Source: JBAWAP01 sp049589355
GTDB taxonomy: Bacteria > Chloroflexota > Anaerolineae > VGOG01
NCBI GenBank assembly: GCA_049589355.1
Contig: JBAWAP010000083.1
Location: 1 to 47,107 of the forward strand
Reading direction: 5' to 3'
Length of the DNA stretch: 47,107 nucleotides
The notes under the pieces are model-generated. The model did no database searches. It saw only the letters and a program-made list of their open reading frames with translations, and was not told where the DNA came from. Position 1 is the first letter of the stretch. Every line of letters begins with the position of its first letter. Position numbers and translations under genes: made by a program. Positions 26,249 to 34,294 of the stretch are shown here, piece after piece.

Positions 26249-27238
26249 TCAGCGCTCTGTCCGGTTGGCGAAGCGCTCCCAGCTCCAGGGTTCGTCCAGG
26301 ATGGTTACCTCGACGGCCTCAACTCCATCTACACCCTTGGTCTTGCGCCTGACCTGTTCAACGAGATAACCGATCAGTGGGCAGGCGGGCGTGGTGAGAA
26401 CCATCCGCACCTCCACCGCTTTGCCGTTGACGACGATCTCTTTGATCAGCCCCAAATCAACGACATTGATCCCCACCTCTGGATCAATCACCTCCTTTAG
26501 GGCCTGGCGAATTCGGGTTTCCCTTTCCTCTCCTGGTGTCAACGGTACCATCCTCGCCTCTTCCGTGGGCAAGGGGATTGCCCTTGGCAGGCCCATCTCC
26601 AGTTCCCGCACCCTGTCCTCAAGCTTGCTCTGTCTGTCCAAAACCTCGCTGATGGCCTTCAGCACGGGATCGGGCAACCTGCCATGTTCCAGGTCTATCT
26701 CCGGACCCTCTGGCTTTTTGGGCCCGGCGATCCTCGCTGGCACTCCCACCACCGTCACTCCAGGAGGGACCGGCTTGATTACCACCGCGCCGCCGCCGAT
26801 TCTGGCGTTGTCTCCCACAGTGATGGGGCCAAGTACCGTCGCTCCCGTACCAATCACCACGTTGTTGCCGATGGTGGGATGGCGTTTTTTCTTCTCCAGG
26901 CTTGTGCCGCCCAAAACCACCCCCGTGTACATTAGAACGTCGTCCCCGATTTCGCTGGTCTCACCGATGACCACTCCCATGCCATGATCAATGAAGAACC
27001 TTCGACCTATCTGAGCTCCTGGGTGGATCTCGATCCCGGTCAGAAAGCGATTTACGTGAGAGAGAAGGCGCGCCAGGAAGAGCAGCTTGTGTTGCCACAG
27101 GAAGTGCGCTATCCGATGCAGCCAGAGAGCGTGCAAGCCTGGGTAACAGGAGATCACCTCCCAAATGGTCTTGGCTGCAGGGTCTTTAGCGAAAACGGTT
27201 TGAATATCCTCTTTTATCCGCTCGAACACCTTTCCCAC
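26249..27238 (-). CDS. cysE: Serine O-acetyltransferase fused to a MIP18/DUF59 (iron-sulfur assembly) domain
   Basis: Residues ~1-180 are a normal CysE: EVISCYPGLHALWLHRIAHFLW, then left-handed beta-helix hexapeptides (GIEIHPGAQIGRRFFIDHGMGVVIGET) ending in VPARIAG. Residues ~235-325 are a MIP18/PaaD/SufT-type domain: ALKEVIDPEVGINVVDLGLIKEIVV and LTTPACPLIGYL, with the conserved Cys. A predicted coiled linker joins them. CysE makes O-acetylserine for cysK, which follows the expected pathway order 8 bp upstream; MIP18 proteins help mature [4Fe-4S] proteins. GTG at 27238 is used here; a GTG at 27229 with GAGG at better spacing is an alternative. The cysteine and cluster-assembly functions could support the adjacent HgcB clusters (inference). 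Confidence 0.93.
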   Translation of the reverse strand: MGKVFERIKEDIQTVFAKDPAAKTIWEVISCYPGLHALWLHRIAHFLWQHKLLFLARLLSHVNRFLTGIEIHPGAQIGRRFFIDHGMGVVIGETSEIGDDVLMYTGVVLGGTSLEKKKRHPTIGNNVVIGTGATVLGPITVGDNARIGGGAVVIKPVPPGVTVVGVPARIAGPKKPEGPEIDLEHGRLPDPVLKAISEVLDRQSKLEDRVRELEMGLPRAIPLPTEEARMVPLTPGEERETRIRQALKEVIDPEVGINVVDLGLIKEIVVNGKAVEVRMVLTTPACPLIGYLVEQVRRKTKGVDGVEAVEVTILDEPWSWERFANRTER

Positions 27239-27246
27239 CTCGCTTT

Positions 27247-28176
<930 letters not shown>

Positions 28177-28207
28177 CGCGATTCCCTCTTCGAGATTCTC
28201 TTGTTTG

Positions 28208-28639
28208 CTAAGCCACTTCTGCAAACTCACGGGCTTGGTCGCATAGATCCTTCAGTGTGACTGAGTCCAGGATTTCTTCTATTGTGTTCGATAGCCTCTT
28301 CCAAAGCAGATGGGCTGCGCAGCCATCCATCCGATGGCAGACATCCTCCGGGTTGGGACTAACACAGTGCACCAGAACGATGGGCCCCTCAACTGCTCTG
28401 ATGATATCTCCAGCCCTTATCTTATCCGCATCCTGAGCCAGGACGTAACCACCCCCCGGCCCCTTGACACTCTCGATGAATCCCGCCTTTCTCAATTCCA
28501 CGAATAATTGTCCAATGTAATCAGAGGAGATCTCTTGCCTCTCGGCGATGTCCTTTCTGAGAACCGGACCCTGATCCACGTGCAAGCCCAGATCAATCAT
28601 CGCCCTTAAAGCATACCTCCCCTTGGTTGAGATCTGCAT
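28208..28639 (-). CDS. Rrf2 family transcriptional regulator (IscR/CymR-type)
   Basis: 143 residues, ATG after GAGGAGGAGC. N-terminal winged HTH: MQISTKGRYALRAMIDL, then ISSDYIGQLFVELRKAGFIESVKGPGGGY, typical of Rrf2. A three-Cys set, HCVSPNPEDVCHRMDGCAAH (C-x8-C-x5-C), occupies the loop where IscR-type proteins bind an Fe-S cluster. Family members include CymR (cysteine metabolism), IscR (Fe-S) and NsrR (NO). Position as first gene of a cysK-cysE-hgcAB run suggests it controls that operon in response to cysteine supply, cluster status or metal stress; which one cannot be told. Confidence 0.92.
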   Translation of the reverse strand: MQISTKGRYALRAMIDLGLHVDQGPVLRKDIAERQEISSDYIGQLFVELRKAGFIESVKGPGGGYVLAQDADKIRAGDIIRAVEGPIVLVHCVSPNPEDVCHRMDGCAAHLLWKRLSNTIEEILDSVTLKDLCDQAREFAEVA

Positions 28640-28705
28640 TCAAGCTCCTCCTCGATAATGCATCATCTTCCGCACCATGGGACATCGTCGAACAAGTTAG
28701 AGCGG

Positions 28706-28734
28706 ATTATAATATAGTTAAGGGGTTTTGTCAA
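28706..28734 (-). promoter_or_regulatory. Consensus promoter of the rrf2-cysK-cysE-hgcAB operon
   Basis: On the minus strand TTGACA (28734-28729), 17-bp spacer, TATAAT (28711-28706). Both boxes are perfect consensus, suggesting a strong promoter that needs a repressor; the Rrf2 protein encoded first is the natural candidate. It lies 67 bp from the rrf2 ATG. Confidence 0.88.
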
Positions 28735-28816
28735 CTACTTTGACGAACCTGTGCTGCTTTGTCCCCTTTTGATCTTTGCTTTTTTCGGGTCATCGCTACA
28801 CTCCTCTACAGAGATC

Positions 28817-28913
28817 AGAAACCAGGTTTTTTGGTTGATAAGACCCCCTTTCGCAGTCAGGGGGCCCCCACGAGCAACGATTTGCTTGCCCAGACAGGAA
28901 AAACCTGGTTTCT
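28817..28913. repeat. 97-bp element with 15-bp perfect inverted ends (AAACCAGGTTT type)
   Basis: AGAAACCAGGTTTTT (28817-28831) and AAAAACCTGGTTTCT (28899-28913). It abuts the stop codon of the selenothioredoxin gene and separates the two minus-strand operons; a hairpin here could end the upstream transcript. No gene is seen between 28735 and 28914. Confidence 0.78.
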
Positions 28914-28914
28914 C

Positions 28915-29484
28915 CTACAGGATTTGGTCCAGGTACTTTTTGATGAGTGAGTCATCCATCGGTCCGGTGTGTCGAGCGTGAACTACACCCTGGCGATTGA
29001 TGAAAAAGCTAGTGGGGACGCCCGATACGCGGTATTTTTGAGCCACAGCACTCTTTTCATCCAACAGAATAGGGAATGTCAGACCCTGTTTCTCAGCGTA
29101 GGTCTGTACAGTTCCCCGCTCTTCGCCGATATCCACGGACAAGACGACGAAGCCCTGGTGGCGATACTTCTCATAAGCCTTTTGCAGAGCGGACCGCTCG
29201 CGACGGCAGTAGGGTCACCAGGTGGCCCAGAAATTGAGGAGCACCGATTGGCCTTGCAGGTCGCTCAGCGAGACCTCGTTGCCGTGGAGATCGGTCAACT
29301 GTAGGGCCGGGGCCCGGGCTCCAGGGACTGGCGCGACGGGCAAGTCGGCAGCAGGCACCGGCGTGCTTTGCTCGCTGGGGGCCGGGCATCCGGCCAGGGT
29401 CACCAATAGCACTGCCAGGATCATCATCAACAACCCTGGCGAAGGTTTAGGAACCTTCGCCAGGGTGAAGCCTTCCCAAGTCAT
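28915..29484 (-). CDS. TlpA/ResA-like thioredoxin lipoprotein, selenoprotein with UxxC active site
   Basis: 189 residues from ATG 29484 (GAGGGGGTGG upstream). Signal peptide with lipobox LAGC (Cys33), Pro-rich linker, then a thioredoxin fold: APALQLTDLHGNEVSLSDL, QSVLLNFWATW, and after the UGA, PYCRRERSALQKAYEKYRHQGFVVLSVDIGEE, ending with the cis-Pro SGVPTSFFINRQGVV. The in-frame TGA at 29217-29215 sits exactly where TlpA proteins have the first Cys of WCxxC; Cys93 is the resolving residue. Frame, family alignment and a SECIS-like hairpin support selenocysteine at residue 90. Standard annotation would split it into 29215-29484 and a fragment ending at 28915. Last gene of the sigma-headed operon. 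Confidence 0.9.
29187..29199 (-). promoter_or_regulatory. Bacterial SECIS-like hairpin of the TlpA-type selenoprotein
   Basis: On the minus strand GAGC-GGUCC-GCUC (or GAGCG-GUC-CGCUC) begins 15 nt after the UGA. The apical loop has G in its first positions followed by U, 19-20 nt after the UGA, inside the 16-37 nt window known for bacterial SECIS elements; the loop core GGUC equals that of E. coli fdhF. Confidence 0.82.
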
Positions 29485-29530
29485 TTCAGCCACCCCCTCA
29501 ATAATAGTAAGGCCCGCACCGCGCCGCAGA

Positions 29531-29582
29531 GTAGGGGCGATCTCTTGCGGTCGCCCTGGGCGGGTGCAAGACCAGCCCCTAC
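29531..29582. repeat. GTAGGGGC inverted repeat element between ABC ATPase and selenothioredoxin genes
   Basis: GTAGGGGC (29531-29538) and GCCCCTAC (29575-29582) bracket a GC-rich, partly self-complementary interior. It lies in the gap between two minus-strand genes of one operon, upstream of the ATG at 29484. Confidence 0.6.
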
Positions 29583-29610
29583 CAACCCATTTTGAATGCA
29601 CCCGAACGGG

Positions 29611-30276
29611 CTAGGCAACAATCTGCCCATCGAGGAGATTGACGATGCGGCTGGCGCAACTGGCCGCATGAGGATCATGAGTAACCATAATCACCGTTTG
29701 CCCCGCGCGATTCAACTCGCGTAGCAGGTTCAGAATCTGCATGCCAGTGGCCTGGTCCAGGTTGCCCGTGGGCTCGTCGGCCAGGAGCAGTGGAGGCTGA
29801 TTGACCAGTGCCCGGGCCACGGCCACGCGCCCCTGTTCCCCTCCTGACAGTTGGTAAGGCAGGCGCCCTTCCTTGCCCCCTAAGCCGACCTGCGCCAACA
29901 CCTCACGGGCGTGGGCGATTTTTGTGGTTTTGGGCAGCTTGGCAACGGCCAGCGCCAGAAGGACGTTTTCCTGTGTGGTCAGGTAGGGCAGAAGTTGCAA
30001 TTGTTGAAAGACAAATCCCACGTACTCGTGGCGGAAGTCGGCCTGCTGTTCCGCCCCCAACTCGTAGACGTTGATGCCGTCAATCGTCACCTGCCCTGCA
30101 CTGGGCGAGTTCATCGCGCCCAGGATGGTGAGCAAGGTGCTTTTGCCCGACCCCGACGGCCCCATGATGGCTACAAATTCACCTTCTGCCACTTGCAAAC
30201 TGACATCCCGTAGCGCGTAGACCAGCGCTTCTCCCGTGTTGTAAGTTTTGGTTACGTCTTGCAGTTCAATCATCAA
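29611..30276 (-). CDS. ABC transporter ATPase (MacB/LolD type)
   Basis: 221 residues, ATG 30276 after GGGAGGAGT. Walker A GPSGSGKST, Q-loop FVFQQLQLLPYLT, signature LSGGEQGRVAVARAL, Walker B LLLADEPTGNLD, switch His VMVTHD-like MVTHDPH. LolD/MacB-type ATPases work with FtsX-fold permeases that move substrates on the outer side of the membrane rather than through a channel. The permease is directly upstream. Together with the DUF2318 and TlpA genes this matches the Campylobacter P19-locus accessory genes. Confidence 0.93.
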   Translation of the reverse strand: MMIELQDVTKTYNTGEALVYALRDVSLQVAEGEFVAIMGPSGSGKSTLLTILGAMNSPSAGQVTIDGINVYELGAEQQADFRHEYVGFVFQQLQLLPYLTTQENVLLALAVAKLPKTTKIAHAREVLAQVGLGGKEGRLPYQLSGGEQGRVAVARALVNQPPLLLADEPTGNLDQATGMQILNLLRELNRAGQTVIMVTHDPHAASCASRIVNLLDGQIVA

Positions 30277-30288
30277 CTCCTCCCACCA

Positions 30289-31455
30289 TTACAATGACCG
30301 CAAGGCGATGGTAGGATCAAGTCGGGCGGCATAGATCGCCGGATAGACGCTTGCCCCCAGCCCGATCACCAGTGCCCCACCCGCTGCGCCGAACGCCCAC
30401 CACGGGTTCCATTGCACCGGCAGGGTCACATTTGCCAGGTAAGGCGTCAACAGTACCGCCGCGCTCATGCCCGTTAGCCACCCTAACACACCCCCGGCCA
30501 TGCTCACCAGCGCCGCCTCGCTGAGGATAATCCGCATGACGTGTTGCTGGCGAAAGCCCATAGCACGGAACAGCCCTATCTCTTGCCGTCGTTCGCTTAC
30601 TGAGCTGAGCATGGTCGTCAGCACCACCATCCCTCCGATGGCTGTCACCACGGCGGCCACGGCCAGGGCAAAGCGCCCCAGTTGCCCCACTGTTTCCATC
30701 CGTAACGTCACTGCCTGGCGCAGGGCGGTAACACGCGCCTGGGGTAGTACCTCGCTGATCTGCTTGACCATTTCCTCTACTGGACAGGCGATGCAGAGCG
30801 CGGCCACCTCCACCAGGCTGATGCCGTCCGGCTTGCTCATCACCTGTTGCGCCGCAGCCAGGTCAACGAAGAGGATGTCGTCGTCCTGGGTGCCGTTCTC
30901 GGCCAGAATGCCCACCACGTGGAAAGTCTGGCCGTTCAACTTCAACGTCGCACCGGGGTGCAGGTTCAGCGCCTGCGCCAGGCGCAGCCCGGCCAGCGCA
31001 TCGTAGGTCCCAGCAGGTTCTGCCCCGTCCAGTTGCCACCATTGTTTGAGTCGCAGTTCGTCGGGGAAGCGGACTCCCGCCACCAACACCGGCTGTTCAC
31101 TCAAAGTGATGGCTCCCAGCAGTTTCGGCGCGACGACACTGATATTTCGCGCATTGGGAATGGTCTGGATGCGATCCAGGTCAGCCAGACTCAATTCGCC
31201 CACGTCGTAAGCCGCGGATGCGACGGTTACACCGCCATAAGACAGGGATAAATCGCTGGCCTTGGGCACAATGAGGATATTGGCGCCGTACTCGTCCATT
31301 TTGACCGCGATGTCGGCCTGCATGGTATCGGTGATAGCCACCAGTGCCACGACCGTCGCCACGCCGATGGCCAAGCCGAGCACCAGGAAGATCATGCGCC
31401 CTTTGCGCCGACGCAGGCTATTCAAGGCGATATCGGTTAATTGCATACGGTTCAC
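30289..31455 (-). CDS. FtsX/MacB-fold ABC permease
   Basis: 388 residues. One N-terminal helix (IFLVLGLAIGVATVVALVAI), a large periplasmic or extracellular domain (~45-255), and three C-terminal helices (about 262-290, 310-340, 350-372), with the FtsX coupling segment SERRQEIGLFRAMGFRQQHV. The outer domain has a CIAC pair in ALCIACPVEEM, possibly a redox or metal site. It ends LDPTIALRSL as many family members do. It sits 12 bp upstream of its ATPase and just downstream of the DUF2318 gene, so it probably acts on an envelope metal or redox process and not on lipoprotein export. Confidence 0.9.
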   Translation of the reverse strand: MNRMQLTDIALNSLRRRKGRMIFLVLGLAIGVATVVALVAITDTMQADIAVKMDEYGANILIVPKASDLSLSYGGVTVASAAYDVGELSLADLDRIQTIPNARNISVVAPKLLGAITLSEQPVLVAGVRFPDELRLKQWWQLDGAEPAGTYDALAGLRLAQALNLHPGATLKLNGQTFHVVGILAENGTQDDDILFVDLAAAQQVMSKPDGISLVEVAALCIACPVEEMVKQISEVLPQARVTALRQAVTLRMETVGQLGRFALAVAAVVTAIGGMVVLTTMLSSVSERRQEIGLFRAMGFRQQHVMRIILSEAALVSMAGGVLGWLTGMSAAVLLTPYLANVTLPVQWNPWWAFGAAGGALVIGLGASVYPAIYAARLDPTIALRSL

Positions 31456-31459
31456 CTTC

Positions 31460-32110
31460 TTAGAAATACTTCAAGCCGCCGACGATGTCTTCTACCTGGA
31501 TGACGATGGAGTCGCCCTCGACAGCGCGCTGCAGGGGTGAAGGGTTGCATCCTCCCTGGATCGCGTTGATCTGATCAGCGGGGAAACGCCGCCCGCAGTT
31601 GTTGCAGACCATTACGTCGCCATCCTGACTGTAGCCTTTCTTGGCTGCAAAACAAACGTCGCAGGCATTGAAAGCCGCCCGCACGATCCCGTCCTTGCTT
31701 TTCAGGATGAAAAACTCGATGGGCTGATCCTCGTGCATGTAAGTGTAGTAATGGGCCTTATCATCGTCGAAAGTAGCGAGAAGGAGGCGCACTGCACCAT
31801 CCTCGGCCACAGCTTGTGGATAAGGAGCGTGGCCGGTCGTCGCTGCCGTAACGAGTTGCGTTGTTGCTTCCACCGCCACGGCCGAGGTATCTGGCGCGTC
31901 AGTGGCGCCTGGCGCGGGCCTGCCCTGAGCATCGTCGAAGGGCCGCGTCAAGGCAAAAACGATGCCCCCCATAATGACCAAGCTCAGCAAGAGGCCACCT
32001 GCCAAGATCACTGAGGATATGCCGCCTGTCCTTTGGTCTTTCGACGCTACGAAGCGGTCGCGCTTGGCCGCGCGAGCATCTGTCTGATTATACTGTTTCT
32101 TTCTGCTCAT
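31460..32110 (-). CDS. DUF2318 membrane-anchored Cys-rich (Fe-S/metal) protein
   Basis: 216 residues, ATG 32110 after AGGAGGAAA. Short basic N-terminus, one helix (SSVILAGGLLLSLVIMGGIVFAL), linker, then a DUF2318 domain: ACDVC, GDVMVCNNCGRRFPADQIN and GGCNPSPL, about five conserved cysteines. DUF2318 proteins occur in P19/FTR1-type ferrous-iron uptake loci. The linker contains FDDAQGRPA, encoded by the near-palindrome CCCTGAGCATCGTCGAAGGG (31923-31942), a repeat inserted in frame. Confidence 0.88.
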   Translation of the reverse strand: MSRKKQYNQTDARAAKRDRFVASKDQRTGGISSVILAGGLLLSLVIMGGIVFALTRPFDDAQGRPAPGATDAPDTSAVAVEATTQLVTAATTGHAPYPQAVAEDGAVRLLLATFDDDKAHYYTYMHEDQPIEFFILKSKDGIVRAAFNACDVCFAAKKGYSQDGDVMVCNNCGRRFPADQINAIQGGCNPSPLQRAVEGDSIVIQVEDIVGGLKYF

Positions 32111-32145
32111 TTTTCCTCCTGGAATAGTTATGATTTGACGTTTGC

Positions 32146-32180
32146 CAGACTTCCGAAGTCTCTGAGACTTCGGAAGTCTG
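32146..32180. repeat. 35-bp palindrome of the ACTTCCGAAGT family
   Basis: CAGACTTCCGAAGTCTC (32146-32162), one central T, GAGACTTCGGAAGTCTG (32164-32180): perfect 17-bp arms. Same core as the ends of the 8307-8406 element. It lies between ccdA and the DUF2318 gene. Confidence 0.82.
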
Positions 32181-32197
32181 CACGCTCTTAAGATTTT

Positions 32198-32920
32198 CTA
32201 CATGTACCGCAGCAACCACTCAGGGGTGATGCGAATGAAGTATCTGTTTAGCGCGGAGAATGTACCGGTGATGAGCAAGACCCCTACCCCGACCATCAGC
32301 AACCCGCTGGCGATCTCCACTGCCCCCATGTGCCGGTTGAGCCGTTTCAACCAGCCAACTGCCTGGGTCAGTAGCAACGCGGTTACCAGGAAGGGAGTGG
32401 CCAGGCCCAGGGCGTAGGTGAAGATGAATCCCAGTGCCCGTGAGGGCTCTGCGAAAGCCAAGGTCATCGCCGACCCCAGCAGTGGTCCGATGCAAGGTGT
32501 CCAACCGGCAGCAAAAGTCAGGCCGAACAGGGCCGAGCGAACGTAGCCTTGCTTTATGCCTGTTCCCATGTCCACCCGGCGAGTCATGTTGAGGATGGGG
32601 ATAGTGACGATCCTCATGGTGTGCAAGCCGAACAAAACGAGGATCGCCCCGCCGATCCTGGTGATCCAATCCCTGTACTGCTGCAGCACGCTGGCCAGGA
32701 TAGTCGTAGGCAGGCCAAAGAGGATGACAAAGACCAAGGTGAAGCCCACCACAAAGAACAGGGAGTGGCTGAAGACTTGCCATCGGTTGGATGCCGAGTC
32801 GCCGGAGATACTGCTTCCCGACAGGTAGCTCAGGTAAATGGGCACCAGCGGTAAAACGCATGGCGAGAGAAAGGACAACAAGCCAGCCAAGAAGACCAGG
32901 GGGAAGCTAACGGGATTCAT
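32198..32920 (-). CDS. ccdA: CcdA-type thiol:disulfide transmembrane reductase
   Basis: 240 residues with six hydrophobic segments. The two redox cysteines are in SPCVLPLVPIYLSYLSG (helix 1) and GWTPCIGPLLG (helix 4), the CcdA/DsbD-beta hallmark. Known CcdA proteins carry reducing equivalents from cytosolic thioredoxin to extracytoplasmic TlpA/ResA/CcmG-type thioredoxins. Its presence in one operon with a UxxC thioredoxin and a UxU rhodanese strongly suggests it feeds electrons to one or both. Confidence 0.94.
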   Translation of the reverse strand: MNPVSFPLVFLAGLLSFLSPCVLPLVPIYLSYLSGSSISGDSASNRWQVFSHSLFFVVGFTLVFVILFGLPTTILASVLQQYRDWITRIGGAILVLFGLHTMRIVTIPILNMTRRVDMGTGIKQGYVRSALFGLTFAAGWTPCIGPLLGSAMTLAFAEPSRALGFIFTYALGLATPFLVTALLLTQAVGWLKRLNRHMGAVEIASGLLMVGVGVLLITGTFSALNRYFIRITPEWLLRYM

Positions 32921-32946
32921 AATAGAACCCTTTTACTGACATTTGA

Positions 32947-33489
32947 CTACTGGCTACTGACGGTCGGATATCCTGCCTGCTGCCAGGGGCGGAGGCCCCC
33001 CAGGAGGGCCTTGACGTTGGTGTACCCCTTGTCCATCAGGATGCGCGCCGCACGGGCGCTCAATCTCTCGTCTGGTCAGGTTCAGTAGGTGATGATCTCC
33101 GCGTCCTGGGGTAGCTCCTGGTAGCGTGCTTCCAGATCGGCCAGGGGAAGTGAGATGGCGTTGGGAATGTGGGCCGTGTCGTATTCCTCCTGGGCGCGCA
33201 CGTCCACGAACAGCGCTGTTCCAGCGTCGTACCGGGCCTTGGCCTCGGCCAGAGAGATGCGGGGCACCTCAGGATAGGAAACCTGATCAGCCTGGCGACT
33301 CGTGTCCGTTCGAGGAGGCGTTTGCACCGGCGGGGCCGGCGATGGTGGTGGCAACCGACTGCCTGTTATGGACATCCCTGCGACTACGGCCACGAGACCC
33401 AAGATTCCCAACAGCAGGTAGGGCCAAGACCGAGAACGATTTTGGCGAGTGGGCTTTCGTTGGCGTCTTTGCGATTTCCGCTTGGTCAT
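32947..33489 (-). CDS. Membrane-anchored rhodanese-like protein, predicted double selenoprotein (UxU)
   Basis: 180 residues from ATG 33489 (GAGGAGAG upstream) to TAG 32947. Basic N-terminus, one helix (WPYLLLGILGLVAVVAGMSI), Pro-rich linker, then a rhodanese domain: ISLAEAKARYDAGTALFVDVR, HIPNAISLPLADLE, DAEIITY, then TGA-Thr-TGA, then PDERLSARAARILMDKG and VKALLGGLRPWQQAGYP. Related rhodaneses read ITYCTCPDE at this place, so UGA (33084-33082 and 33078-33076) replaces both active-site cysteines, residues 136 and 138. The sequence after the UGAs is intact rhodanese to a normal stop. A SECIS-like hairpin follows. Conventional gene calling truncates it at 33082. Confidence 0.87.
33045..33059 (-). 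promoter_or_regulatory. Bacterial SECIS-like hairpin of the rhodanese selenoprotein
   Basis: On the minus strand GCGCC-CGUGC-GGCGC. The loop carries G at position 2 followed by U, 22 nt after the second UGA and 28 nt after the first; both fall in the 16-37 nt window known for bacterial SECIS. One hairpin may serve both codons. Confidence 0.72.
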
Positions 33490-33511
33490 GATTCTCTCCT
33501 CATGAGTTGTT

Positions 33512-34294
33512 TTACTCAGGCACAACTGTCGGCTGATGCATGTCAGGTGTCTCTCCCTTGAGTATCTGTTCGTAGCAACCACAGGTTGAGATGGCCTCAT
33601 CAAGCATGCACCACTCATTGGTCGAGACCTCGTCTCTAATTTGGCTCAGGCAAGTGTGCTGTTGAGCGGTTAGCTCAAGGGCCCTGTTGACCAGTGGTTC
33701 AGCTTCCGGCATCGGCAATGCGCAGATCATCTCTATCGCTAAGTCGGTCTCTTCCAGCATGGACTTCAAGAGGGCTTCATTAAGCGACTGACAGCAGCTC
33801 ATTAGTTCCATGGTCTCGTTCAACCGCCGTTCGGCGAAGAAGAGATGCAGTTGCGCTCTGCCCCTGGGGCTGAAGGTGAGAAAGAATTGCACTCGCTCGG
33901 TGGTCCGCTTGACTGGATACAAGGGGCTGTGGGGCAGGCTGTCAGCCGAAGCTGCCACGGTGCCGAAGCCAATCACCGCCACTGCGATTACCACGGCTAG
34001 CGCCCGCGCAAATGCCAGCGAGACCCTCTGGCCAGCCAGCCAGCGAGAGAGCAGCCCACCCCATCCAGCCTGCTTCTTCACAGCAGCCTCTCGCACCCGC
34101 ACCTGGGTAGCCCTCAAGACCATCGGATTCGGCTCAGGGCGAGGCAGTGCCCTGATCTCCTCAGCCAGGCGCAGCAAGGGTTCCAGTTGGGGGATATCAT
34201 CAGGAGGCTGAGCCAGGGATTCCTCTACCCTCTCATCCCCTGTTAATAGCTGGGTTAAACACTCGTCCAAGGCATTGTCAAGGTTCTCTTTCAT
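33512..34294 (-). CDS. DUF5667-type anti-sigma/membrane protein with Cys-rich outer domain
   Basis: 260 residues; the ATG overlaps the sigma stop as ATGA. Cytosolic N-terminus (~1-90) with a DALDECLTQLLTGDERVEESL start resembling anti-sigma regions, one helix (ARALAVVIAVAVIGFGTVAA), then SLPHSPLYPVKRTTERVQFFLTF with RAQLHLFFAERRLNE, the DUF5667 signature. The outer part is unusually rich in Cys (MSCCQS, MICALP, HTCLSQ, EWCMLDE, STCGCYE), seven or more residues, which could sense thiol-reactive compounds or metals. Inferred role: hold the ECF sigma factor until an envelope redox or metal signal arrives. Confidence 0.82.
   Translation of the reverse strand: MKENLDNALDECLTQLLTGDERVEESLAQPPDDIPQLEPLLRLAEEIRALPRPEPNPMVLRATQVRVREAAVKKQAGWGGLLSRWLAGQRVSLAFARALAVVIAVAVIGFGTVAASADSLPHSPLYPVKRTTERVQFFLTFSPRGRAQLHLFFAERRLNETMELMSCCQSLNEALLKSMLEETDLAIEMICALPMPEAEPLVNRALELTAQQHTCLSQIRDEVSTNEWCMLDEAISTCGCYEQILKGETPDMHQPTVVPE

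Noticed and set aside
28915..29484. Reading the UGA-interrupted thioredoxin as a pseudogene
   Set aside because: Only the catalytic Cys codon is changed, the rest is intact, and a correctly spaced hairpin follows. The rhodanese of the same operon shows the same pattern at two more catalytic Cys positions.
32947..33489. Genome-wide reassignment of UGA to an amino acid
   Set aside because: TGA is used as a normal stop for several complete genes here (for example dedA, mutS, hgcA, hgcB), with downstream genes starting right after.
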